NCBI GenBank assembly: GCA_958496175.1
Contig: OY292279.1
Location: forward strand, 2,356,001-2,420,000
Reading direction: 5' to 3'
Length of the DNA stretch: 64,000 bases
Source of the DNA: Sisyra terminalis
Lineage: Eukaryota > Arthropoda > Insecta > Neuroptera > Sisyridae
The translations under genes were made by a program, and so were the position numbers. Below the pieces are notes generated by a model. That model made no database searches, was not told the origin of the DNA, and saw nothing but the letters and a program-made list of their open reading frames with translations. The first letter of the stretch is position 1. Each line of letters opens with the position of its first letter. This document shows, piece by piece, positions 43,401-54,900 of the stretch.

Positions 43401-46400
43401 CACGTTTAAGGGATGAACAGGCAGTTTAAGGGATGAACACTTCCCACTAAGAGGGAGAGACGAATGTGGCTTCTTCAACAATTGCATGTACCTTCGTTAT
43501 ATAAGGGATGATTTTCGAACCAAAGGCAGTTTCGGGTTCGCAACAATGTCTAGAACGATGATATAATAATATTTTTCGATTTCGAAACAAAAAGGTTTTT
43601 CGTCAAAAAAAACCATGGGTTAACCATCGTTGATTTTCTCGAAAATCGTCAAATAGAAAAAAAATTTTTTAAGGGTGCCAATCGAAAGTATAAGTCCATC
43701 TGTACGTGCTGTGCAAATTTTTCCCCAAACAAACCACGTTTAAGGGATGAACAGGCAGTTTAAGGGATGAACACTTCCCACTAAGAGGGAGAGACGAATG
43801 TGGCTTCTTCAACAATTGCATGTACCTTCGTTATATAAGGGATGATTTTCGAACCAAAGGCAGTTTCGGGTTCGCAACAATGTCTAGAACGATGATATAA
43901 TAATATTTTTCGATTTCGAAACAAAAAGTTTTTTCGTCAAAAAAAACCATGGGTTAACCATCGTTGATTTTCTCGAAAATCGTCAAAGAGAAAAAAAATT
44001 TTTTAAGGGTGCCAATCGAAAGTATAAGTCCATCTGTACGTGCTGTGCAAATTTTTCCCCAAACAAACCACGTTTAAGGGATGAACAGGCAGTTTAAGGG
44101 ATGAACACTTCCCACTAAGAGGGAGAGACGAATGTGGCTTCTTCAACAATTGCATGTACCTTCGTTATATAAGGGATGATTTTCGAACCAAAGGCAGTTT
44201 CGGGTTCGCAACAATGTCTAGAACGATGATATAATAATATTTTTCGATTTCGAAACAAAAAGTTTTTTCGTCAAAAAAAACCATGGGTTAACCATCGTTG
44301 ATTTTCTCGAAAATCGTCAAATAGAAAAAAATTTTTTTAAGGGTGCCAATCGAAAGTATAAGTCCATCTGTACGTGCTGTGCAAATTTTTCCCCAAACAA
44401 ACCACGTTTAAGGGATGAACAGGCAGTTTAAGGGATGAACACTTCCCACTAAGAGGGAGAGACGAATGTGGCTTCTTCAACAATTGCATGTACCTTCGTT
44501 ATATAAGGGATGATTTTCGAACCAAAGGCAGTTTCGGGTTCGCAACAATGTCTAGAACGATGATATAATAATATTTTTCGATTTCGAAACAAAAAGTTTT
44601 TTCGTCCAAAAAAACCATGGGTTAACCATCGTTGATTTTCTCGAAAATCGTCAAATAGAAAAAAATTTTTTTAAGGGTGCCAATCGAAAGTATAAGTCCA
44701 TCTGTACGTGCTGTGCAAATTTTTCCCCAAACAAACCACGTTTAAGGGATGAACAGGCAGTTTAAGGGATGAACACTTCCCACTAAGAGGGAGAGACGAA
44801 TGTGGCTTCTTCAACAATTGCATGTACCTTCGTTATATAAGGGATGATTTTCGAACCAAAGGCAGTTTCGGGTTCGCAACAATGTCTAGAACGATGATAT
44901 AATAATATTTTTCGATTTCGAAACAAAAAGTTTTTTCGTCAAAAAAAACCATGGGTTAACCATCGTTGATTTTCTCGAAAATCGTCAAATAGAAAAAAAA
45001 TTTTTTAAGGGTGCCAATCGAAAGTATAAGTCCATCTGTACGTGCTGTGCAAATTTTTCCCCAAACAAACCACGTTTAAGGGATGAACAGGCAGTTTAAG
45101 GGATGAACACTTCCCACTAAGAGGGAGAGACGAATGTGGCTTCTTCAACAATTGCATGTACCTTCGTTATATAAGGGATGATTTTCGAACCAAAGGCAGT
45201 TTCGGGTTCGCAACAATGTCTAGAACGATGATATAATAATATTTTTCGATTTCGAAACAAAAAGTTTTTTCGTCAAAAAAAACCATGGGTTAACCATCGT
45301 TGATTTTCTCGAAAATCGTCAAATAGAAAAAAATTTTTTTAAGGTTGCCAATCGAAAGTATAAGTCCATCTGTACGTGCTGTGCAAATTTTTCCCCAAAC
45401 AAACCACGTTTAAGGGATGAACAGGCAGTTTAAGGGATGAACACTTCCCACTAAGAGGGAGAGACGAATGTGGCTTCATCAACAATTGCATGTACCTTCG
45501 TTATATAAGGGATGATTTTCGAACCAAAGGCAGTTTCGGGTTCGCAACAATGTCTAGAACGATGATATAATAATATTTTTCGATTTCGAAACAAAAAGTT
45601 TTTTCGTCAAAAAAAACCATGGGTTAACCATCGTTGATTTTCTCGAAAATCGTCAAATAGAAAAAAATTTTTTTAAGGTTGCCAATCGAAAGTATAAGTC
45701 CATCTGTACGTGCTGTGCAAATTTTTCCCCAAACAAACCACGTTTAAGGGATGAACAGGCAGTTTAAGGGATGAACACTTCCCACTAAGAGGGAGAGACG
45801 AATGTGGCTTCTTCAACAATTGCATGTACCTTCGTTATATAAGGGATGATTTTCGAACCAAAGGCAGTTTCGGGTTCGCAACAATGTCTAGAACGATGAT
45901 ATAATAATATTTTTCGATTTCGAAACAAAAAGTTTTTTCGTCAAAAAAAACCATGGGTTAACCATCGTTGATTTTCTCGAAAATCGTCAAATAGAAAAAA
46001 ATTTTTTTAAGGTTGCCAATCGAAAGTATAAGTCCATCTGTACGTGCTGTGCAAATTTTTCCCCAAACAAACCACGTTTAAGGGATGAACAGGCAGTTTA
46101 AGGGATGAACACTTCCCACTAAGAGGGAGAGACGAATGTGGCTTCATCAACAATTGCATGTACCTTCGTTATATAAGGGATGATTTTCGAACCAAAGGCA
46201 GTTTCGGGTTCGCAACAATGTCTAGAACGATGATATAATAATATTTTTCGATTTCGAAACAAAAAGTTTTTTAGTCAAAAAAAACCATGGGTTAACCATC
46301 GTTGATTTTCTCGAAAATCGTCAAATAGAAAAAAATTTTTTTAAGGTTGCCAATCGAAAGTATAAGTCCATCTGTACGTGCTGTGCAAATTTTTCCCCAA

Positions 46401-48430
46401 ACAAACCACGTTTAAGGGATGAACAGGCAGTTTAAGGGATGAACACTTCCCACTAAGAGGGAGAGACGAATGTGGCTTCTTCAACAATTGCATGTACCTT
46501 CGTTATATAAGGGATGATTTTCGAACCAAAGGCAGTTTCGGGTTCGCAACAATGTCTAGAACGATGATATAATAATATTTTTCGATTTCGAAACAAAAAG
46601 TTTTTTCGTCAAAAAAAACCATGGGTTAACCATCGTTGATTTTCTCGAAAATCGTCAAATAGAAAAAAATTTTTTTAAGGGTGCCAATCGAAAGTATAAG
46701 TCCATCTGTACGTGCTGTGCAAATTTTTCCCCAAACAAACCACGTTTAAGGGATGAACAGGCAGTTTAAGGGATGAACACTTCCCACTAAGAGGGAGAGA
46801 CGAATGTGGCTTCTTCAACAATTGCATGTACCTTCGTTATATAAGGGATGATTTTCGAACCAAAGGCAGTTTCGGGTTCGCAACAATGTCTAGAACGATG
46901 ATATAATAATATTTTTCGATTTCGAAACAAAAAGTTTTTTCGTCAAAAAAAACCATGGGTTAACCATCGTTGATTTTCTCGAAAATCGTCAAATAGAAAA
47001 AAATTTTTTTAAGGGTGCCAATCGAAAGTATAAGTCCATCTGTACGTGCTGTGCAAATTTTTCCCCAAACAAACCACGTTTAAGGGATGAACAGGCAGTT
47101 TAAGGGATGAACACTTCCCACTAAGAGGGAGAGACGAATGTGGCTTCTTCAACAATTGCATGTACCTTCGTTATATAAGGGATGATTTTCGAACCAAAGG
47201 CAGTTTCGGGTTCGCAACAATGTCTAGAACGATGATATAAAAATATTTTTCGATTTCGAAACAAAAAGTTTTTTAGTCAAAAAAAACCATGGGTTAACCA
47301 TCGTTGATTTTTTCGGAAATCGTCTAATAATAAATAAAATTTTTAAGGGTGCCAATCGAAAGTATATGTCCATCTGTACGTGCTGTGCAAATTTTTCCCC
47401 AAACAAACCACGTTTAAGGGATGAACAGGCAGTTTAAGGGATGAACACTTCCCACTAAGAGGGAGAGACGAATGTGGCTTCTTCAACAATTGCATGTACC
47501 TTCGTTATATAAGGGATGATTTTCGAACCAAAGGCAGTTTCGGGTTCGCAACAATGTCTAGAACGATGATATAATAATATTTTTCGATTTCGAAACAAAA
47601 AGATTTTTCGTCAAAAAAAACCGTGGGTTAACCATCGTTGATTTTTCACGGAAATGGTTAAATTGTTTAAATTTCCTCATAGGTTATCTAAAATTAAATA
47701 TTAAAAGAATTTACTCAATAATTTATTTACATTATTTCATTTTGCTTAAAGGTAGTTATATAAAGTTTTTTTTCTTCTTATAAATGACAATGAAAATGTA
47801 TAGAAATACTAATAAAATTTAATAAAATATTCATAAAAATTATTTAACACAGTATCCAATATAAGTATCTATTAGCTTATTAGATATTATTTTTTTTCTT
47901 TTAAAAAAACAAGATTGTGCTTCGTTTCGGATTAAAAAATTTCCGCAATCCAACTGATTACAATTAAATTTGATGATAAAAGATTTAAGTAACTAAATTT
48001 AACACTTAACAATTTCCTTGTGTATAGTCTATAAATTCGGGGGCTTTACATTTCATTTCTTTTACCAACAAAAAAAAAAAAAGTTTTGTTCCTTAGTCTG
48101 AAATAAAAATGAATTACAACAGGAATGAAAATTATCTTTTAAAATAAAAACTTAGATAAAATTGGTTTCTTAGTTTTGTTAATGATTTGTATAGATATAA
48201 TAAATGAGTTACTACAATTAAAATTTTTTACTACAATGATTTTTTTTATAGTCTTGCACGATATGTGTGTAATGATGAATTTTTTGTCTATGGAATTACA
48301 TAGGTTTTGATATATATTTTTGAAAAAAAAAAAAAAAACAGGATAAGTACAAATAATACTTCTATGAAAATTGTTTCTACTTTCAAGAATAGTATGATGA
48401 GAGAACAATTTGCGTTGTAGTTCTGATATG

Positions 48431-48436
48431 TTTATT
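48431..48436 (-). terminator. Candidate poly(A) signal, distal
   Basis: A second AATAAA in the minus-strand sense, about 360 bases past the dystrophin stop. It is an alternative 3' end if the proximal signal is skipped. The evidence is the hexamer only. Confidence 0.3.
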
Positions 48437-48681
48437 TTTTTTTTTTAATTTCGTTACTACTAACAATTGGCTCAAATCTGCATTGGTGCAACAATTAATG
48501 CATTCCCTATGCAAATTTGAACGTAAATCAAAACAATATATATAATATATGAAACTTGCAAATTTTTTCTAGCTATTACTGTTCCTTCCTACTATATTAT
48601 GGCTTATTTGATTATTAAAACGTTAATATTATTATTACTATGCAAGTTATTTAAAAGCTGCATTACTCTGATTGTTTTTTT

Positions 48682-48687
48682 TTTATT
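48682..48687 (-). terminator. Candidate poly(A) signal, proximal
   Basis: TTTATT on the plus strand reads AATAAA on the minus strand, about 107 bases past the dystrophin stop codon. In DNA this AT-rich the hexamer is expected by chance, so its use is an inference. Confidence 0.35.
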
Positions 48688-48793
48688 CTTACAGTGACCT
48701 GTAAAAAGTTCTAGTTTTTTAAAGCTGTTTTGTATAATTTGATTTTTCACATATTTAGTATAAAATTTTCTATTTCTTAATCGTTGTCTCATA

Positions 48794-48921
48794 TTATTTG
48801 GGTGATAATTTTCCTCCATCCATTGTCGTCTTACTACTCAACAAATTATTTCCGTTTTGAAATTGTAATTCTTCATCGGTAATGACTGTTACCAATTCTT
48901 CAACAGCTTTTCCCAGTTCAC
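48794..48921 (-). CDS. Dystrophin last coding exon
   Basis: Residues 749-790 and the TAA stop at 48,796-48,794. [17 protein letters not shown] is the conserved C-terminal helix. The acceptor is TTTTTAATAG. It is separated from exon 12 by a 272-bp intron. No longer C-terminal frame is open past the stop. Confidence 0.9.
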
Positions 48922-51900
48922 CTATTAAAAAGAAAGAGAAAAAAAACTTATTAAAACTTTTCAATTGAAATGATAAAGAAATAAAATCAATAAGCTTTAG
49001 AAAAAAGCAATTACCATTTTGTTCCTTTTAGTTAGTTCACAAGCGTCCTGAGAGAGGGAGAGAGAGAGCAAGCCCAAGTAGAACAATACAAGTAAATTAA
49101 TTTCAAATTTAAAAAAAAATTGAATTTCAAGCATGCAATCTTTTAAAGTTTATAGAAAGTTTTCGTTGGAAAAATGGAAAACTAAAAACCCACCTGCTCG
49201 ATGCATTAAATTACCAACGACCGCTTGATTTGCGATCGAATGCGGTGGGGGCGGAGGCGGCCGTGCATCTTCTCGCTCTCCATTGCCTCCACGTTCCTCC
49301 ACCCAACGACTACCAACTAGATTTTCCCGAAGATAATGTAAAGGAAAATAGGGAGAGAAAAAAAAAACAACCACCAATATTAGTTACCAGAGAACCCCAA
49401 TAGGGCATTTTATATGGAACAGACTATGAAATTTCTAGAAAATGATTTACGTTGACATTTATATCTTTTCCAGGCTAAATTTTGATTACGAAACTAGATA
49501 TTCTATTCAAATTTAAATTCCCTCCTTTATCTACGCATGCTCTTTGCAAATTAAAACATGGCTAAGCCTAATTTTTTTCCAGCGCCATCTAGTGGCCGGT
49601 AACATAAGCTCTGAGCAAATATTACCCCAAATGACCCAAACTTTAACTTTGCTATTCCAGTTATATGCTCTGCTTTCTTTATCTTCGACCTCGAATCAAG
49701 AGTATCATGATTCTAGTAGAATAAACCTCTATAATAATACCACAAATTACAATCAAGTAATTCCCCTGGAGTATTATCATATAAGACATCATGCAATAGA
49801 AGAAATATAACCAACCTTACCATAACCCAACTATCAAATCATAAAATATAAATAAGACAAAAAATTTTTTAATAATTTTTTTCCTTAATACCATAATGTA
49901 ATGATCAGCCCCCTGCCACTCCGTGTTTGAGAAAATGAATCTATAATGTCACACTCGCCAGAGAGCGCTAGTAGTACAGTTGCGCGATTACCTTGACGAG
50001 AGCATTAGAATATTTAAAATTTACTTTTATGTAAATAATTTAATAATAATTAAATCATATGCTTTATTATTATTTTTTTTAGAGTAAAGTGTGGTCGGAA
50101 TAAAATAGCAACAGTAATCAGCTGTCGTGCAACTACACTACTAGCGCTCTCAAAACGAACTAAAATCTTGTGACATACTAGTTTACTCTTTTTACTTTTT
50201 CGCTCATTCTAGCCCCAGGGGGCTGGTAATGATTAAACTAGAAATTCTTTTCAAATTTAAATTCCCTCCGTTATCTACGCATGCTCTTTGCAAATTAAAA
50301 CATGGCTAAGCCTAATTTTTTCAGCGCCATCTAGTGGCCGGAAAACATAAGCTCTGAGCAAATATTACCCCAAATGACCCAAACTTTAACTTTGTTATTC
50401 CACTTATATGATCTTCTTCCTTTAACTTCGACCTCGAATCAAGTCTATCATGAATCTAGTAGAAAAACCTCTATAGTAATACCACAAATTACAATCAAGT
50501 AATTCCCCTGGAGTATTATCATATACGACCGAGATTTAACCAAGCTCCAAAACTCATGCAATAGACGAATAATAATCAACCTTACCATAACCCAACTATC
50601 AAATCTTAAAATATAAATAAGAAAGAAACATTTTTGTTATAATTTTTTTCCTTAATGCCATAATATAATGTTGAAACGAGAAATTCTTTTCAAATTTAAA
50701 TTCCCTCCGTTATCTACGCATGCCCTTTGGAAAATAAAACATGGCTAAGCCCAAGGTTTGTAAATTACACAGGTTGCCCCATTAGAAAAAAAAATGACGT
50801 CATACGAAGAATTTTGAAATCGATCAGTCTGAAGATATGTACGAATTTCTTCTGAATACGTCACGTATCCATCACGTAGCCACCATGAGGCCACCTATGG
50901 ATTTTATAAACCTTGGGCCACGAGCTGTTAACTCTCAAAAACGAGACAAGGATAGCCCAACTTGTTGGGATAATTGTGGAATAGCTGTAAAGAGTGTTTA
51001 CTGCAGGTAGAAAGAGATGGAATTTCGGAATTTCTATCTCTTTCTACCTGCAGTAAACACTCTTTACAGCTATTCCACAATTATCCCAACAAGTTGGGCT
51101 ATTCTTAGAGAGTTAACAGCCCGTGCCTTGAGCTAAGCCTACTTTTTTCAGCGTCATCTAGTGGCCAGTAACAGAAGATCTGAGCAAATATTACAATCAA
51201 GTAATTCCCCTGGAGTATTACTATATAAGACCGAAATTTAACCAAACCCCACAACTCATGCAATAGAACAAAATTTAACCAACCTTCCATAACCCAACTA
51301 TCAAATCTTCAAATTTAAATAAGAAAAAAAAACATTTTTATACATTTTTTTTCCTTAATACCATAATGTAATGATTAAACTCGAAATTCTTTTCAAATTT
51401 AAATTCCCTCCTCTATCTACGCATGCTCTTTGCAAACTGAAACATGGCTAAACTTAATTTATTTCAGCGCCATCTAGTGGCTAGTAATAGAAGCTCCGAG
51501 CAAATATTACAATCAAGTAATTCCCCTGGTTCATACTATTCCAAATTATACATTCTTTTCTTGATATTTTACTCGTTTAAGTAGTCTGTTCCACATTAAA
51601 CACCAAAATTATCCGACAGATTCATTAAAAACGTTACAATTATTCGCAATAAAAGCCTCACACGTACCGGGTGCATCGTGGAAAAATCCATTTTGCAATT
51701 TGGCCGGCGAATCAGTGGCCAATTGGGACGCCGTGACTGAGCGCGTTTGTAACGTTCCGGTCGCCCGACCGGCGGCGGCTCCGCCGGACGGTTCCTCCAG
51801 CAGTTGTCGTAAACGTTGCAATTGCGCTTCCAATTGCCGATTGTGGTCCTCTAAGATTTGCATCCGGGCTTCCAGTCGACCCTATGAAAGAATGATAATA

Positions 51901-54900
51901 AATGAAAAGGAAAATTAAAACTTTATCATTTACACATACTTTATGTTGACGCAACAGTTTCGCTTCGGCAAGCATATCTTGGCCGGCTGGTTGTCCGCCA
52001 CCAGGAGTCGAACCTTCATCGGGACTCTGCTTGCAACGCAATCGCTCATATTCGGCTTGTAAATTGGCATTTTCCTCCTCGAGATCACTACAAATAAATA
52101 ATTTATTAATGACAGAAAAATTTCCAAATTTAATCAACCAACCGAATCATATTCTCCAGTTCTTCCCGTTGATCGGCGTCGATGGCGACCATGACTTGAA
52201 CAGGACTGTGCGGTGCGGGCGGCATTTCACCTCCATTACTACCATTCAACGATTGACAATATTGTGCAATTAATTGATGTTCATCATCACTTAAAAATTA
52301 ATCACAAATCACGTAAAATTAATAAAAAAACATTCAATTACTCACGAATCGGGCGTAGAATTGGTACGAGTTCGAAGTTCCACTTCGGCCAATCGAGATG
52401 CATACATTTCCAATCTTGAATGCATATCCTGGCCGAGAGATGAGTGTTGCGGCGATGGTGCCGGACTTTCCAAAGCATCACCCTCCAACACTGACCGTAC
52501 CGGTAAATATCCCACACGCGGGTGCTTCTTAAAGTAGCGTTTTGACTTGAATTTATTCCGCAATGCTCGGGTAAAATCACGAACATCCTCACTAGATGTG
52601 GTCTACAACAAAAAAAAAAAAACCTCAATAAAAAATTGATTTTTTATAAAAATTGACTTACAGCTGTGCAATATTCTTGCATCGGATGTGTGAGCTTATG
52701 ATTTTTCGCTTTTCGTCCCGAAAAGAAACACGTCTGACACATATCAAAGTTGAAACATTTCAAGCAACGATAGCGAAAACCAACGATCGGATATTCTTTA
52801 CAAATGTTACATTTGGCCTGATGTTTGGCGCCTTCGGCGGCTGATAGTCGATGCAACACGGGCAACCACACCATGCTTTGTGGCTCCTGTTGTAACCAAC
52901 TAAGAAAATGTACAGCCTAGAGGAAAAAAAATGAAAAAAATTACTAAAAAAAAAAAAACATTTTTTCCGCTAAAAAATTTACTTCAATGTGAGTTTTTTC
53001 AGCACCAGCTTTCTCAAAACAACTACGAACGCTTGGCTCAATGTTGGAGCCACCGAATGCGGCCACTTCGCCCAATTGTCGAGGAACTTGAATGGCATCG
53101 TGCAACAATAGTCCCAGCTTGCGTTGATCCACCAAACGATTGGGATCGGCAATTAGTCGAAAGAGATCTACAAAACATACAAAAATTTATCATTTTTTGA
53201 AGTGAAAACTTCTTTACCATCGTTGTGACTTGAAATTTTATGAAACGAAAACGAACATTAGTGTGGGTCAAAAAAATCGATTATGTTTTTTTTACAAGTG
53301 ACACGGAAAAATGGGTTGCTAGACACCATAAAAAAATTCTCACCAAGTATGAGCTCTTAATTTTAATAGGAAGATCCTCCGCATTGCAGTTTTGTATTTT
53401 TTTCTCAGTCCAATAGAAAAAAATTCATACCTCATCATTTATCGATTGTACAGAAAAATGTTTCGAAAGAATTTTTTAGGAAATTTAATGCTCTACAAAA
53501 AAGGTATCGTATATTTTTTCCGTAAGCCTCACCATTTGAAAGATATTAACGTTTAAATTTTGATTATTTTAAGAGAAATTTTATTTTTGTTTATGAATTT
53601 TATAACTCGACAATCAATGACTCATATACAATGCGCAATAGAAATTTTTGTTGGAAATTAACCCCTTTTGCAAAAAGAATTTCGATTTTTTAGTTTAGAG
53701 GTATATTTTTTTTGGCAAAATTTAATAATTTATATTCTTAAGAACACCCCGCACCCCGTAACAATACTTTTCTGTACTTCCAGGGAGGCAGGAAGGTGTT
53801 TTTCTTTTCTTTTTTTCCATTGACCAATTCAATGGCATGTTTTGCTGTATAGGCAACCACTACGCATTCGTGTATTGCTGATTGCCTATACATTGCATTT
53901 GTAACAGTAGTGTGATAAAATTGAGTTTTCATGGTATTTCGACCGAATTAATTGTCTTTCCAAAAAGAAAAAAATCTATACTAAAAAGCACTATCTAAGA
54001 ACCTCATGTCCCCTAATAAATAACCCTTTTTTTTCATGAAAAAATTGCTATTCCAACTTACAAAAATTACATCAATACTTTTCCTCTAAATGTCCACGAC
54101 ACAATAATACAAGTCCTTTCTTTTAATTAAAAAAATTCAATTTTTTTTACCGGCTTATCATGACAGAGCAGGGTCATAAGTATGTAAATGAGCCCTACTC
54201 CTTTTGAAAAATAAGATTCGATTTTGATTTTTTGAAATTTGGCCAAGAAAAAATTTTTTTTGGCAAAATTTAATAATTTATATTGTTAAGAACTCACCCC
54301 GCACCCCGTAAGAATACTTTTCTGTACCTCCTGGGATGCAGGAAGGTGTTTTCCTTTAATTTTTTACCATTGACCAAGTTAATGGCGTGTTTTGATGTAT
54401 ATGCAATCACAACGCATCCATGTATAGCTGATTGCCTATACATTGCATTTGTAACAGTATTATGATAAAATTGAGTTTTCATGGTATTTCGACCGAATTA
54501 ATGGTCTTTACAAAGAGAAAAAAATTACACTTGAACACACTATTTAAAGACCTTATTTCCCTAATAAATAAAGTTCACATTTTTTACGGTTTATCACGAT
54601 AGAGCAGTTTCTTAAATATGTAAATGACTCGTACTTCTTTTGAATAATAAGTTTCGATTTTTTAGTTTAAAAAATATTTTTTGGCAAACTTTAATAATTT
54701 ATATTCTTAAGAACACCCCGCACCCCGTAACAATACTTTTCGGTACCTCCAGGGATGCAGGAAGGTGTTTTTCTTTTATTTTTTGCCATTGACCAATTCA
54801 ATGGCATGTTTTGCTGTGTAGGCAACCACTACGCATTCGTGTATTGCTGATTGCATATACGTCGCAATTGTAACAGTATTATGATAAAATTGAGTTTTCA

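Larger units (their letters stand above)
1..47649. repeat. 334-bp satellite DNA array, about 142 monomers
   Basis: A single motif set recurs every 334-335 bp from the first base to about 47,649, always in the same orientation. Each monomer carries, in order on the plus strand, ATGAACACTTCCCACTAAGA, TTATATAAGGGATGATTTTC, AATGTCTAGAACGATG, a TTTTTCGATT(T/C)CGAAAC block, AACCATGGGTTAACCATCG, GATTTTCTCGAAAATCGTC, a variable A/T tract, GGTGCCAATCGAAAG, TACGTGCTGTGCAAATTTTT and a duplicated TTTAAGGGATGAACA. Sites TCTAGA, CCATGG and GTTAAC occur in nearly every copy. Monomers differ by scattered substitutions and by length changes in the A/T tract. The first monomer is cut by the window edge, so the array is longer than seen. 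No transposon or gene interrupts it. The last copies (47,224 on) carry more private changes, as expected at an array edge. Confidence 0.98.
47650..48793. other. AT-rich 3' flank and 3' UTR between satellite and dystrophin
   Basis: Satellite identity fades within a few tens of bases after TTGATTTTT at 47,641-47,649. The rest is very AT-rich single-copy-looking DNA with T and A homopolymers. The part next to 48,794 is the 3' UTR of the minus-strand dystrophin transcript. No coding sequence is recognised. The short open frames here lack similarity to anything I know and lie in low-complexity DNA. Confidence 0.7.
49490..51535. repeat. Four tandem intronic repeat units (about 430 bp)
   Basis: Units begin near 49,490, 50,226, 50,676 and 51,364. 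They share CAAATTTAAATTCCCTCC, ATCTACGCATGC, CAGCGCCATCTAGTGGCC, GAGCAAATATTAC, CAAGTAATTCCCCTGG, CCATAACCCAACTATCAAAT and CCTTAATACCATAATGTAAT in that order. Units 3 and 4 lack an internal stretch, and unit 4 is cut short near 51,535. Units 1 and 3 are interrupted or bordered by small mobile elements. Together they explain most of the 2,351-bp intron between exons 11 and 12. Confidence 0.85.

Noticed and set aside
16853..47406. Dozens of identical 60-codon minus-strand frames (MFGEKFAQHVQM...) in the satellite
   Set aside because: They start at TTG rather than ATG, recur with the monomer, lack any domain and are broken in many copies by single changes. They are shadows of tandem repetition.
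1..47649. CRISPR-like array
   Set aside because: The whole 334-bp unit is repeated without unique spacers, and the context is eukaryotic.
1..47649. CENP-B box in the monomer
   Set aside because: TTCG and CGGG both occur (TTTTCGAACC and GTTTCGGGTT), but their spacing does not fit the known 17-base pattern.
48604..48819. 71-codon minus-strand frame at the dystrophin 3' end
   Set aside because: It overlaps the last exon in another frame and runs into AT-rich 3' UTR. The dystrophin frame with the conserved C-terminal helix explains the region.
51700..52419. Plus-strand and other-frame open frames over the dystrophin exons
   Set aside because: They overlap well-supported minus-strand exons and match no family.
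53738..54482. Minus-strand frames beginning MKTQFYH in two intronic repeat copies
   Set aside because: A third copy has a stop in the same frame, and the differences do not favour synonymous sites. Treated as non-coding repeat.
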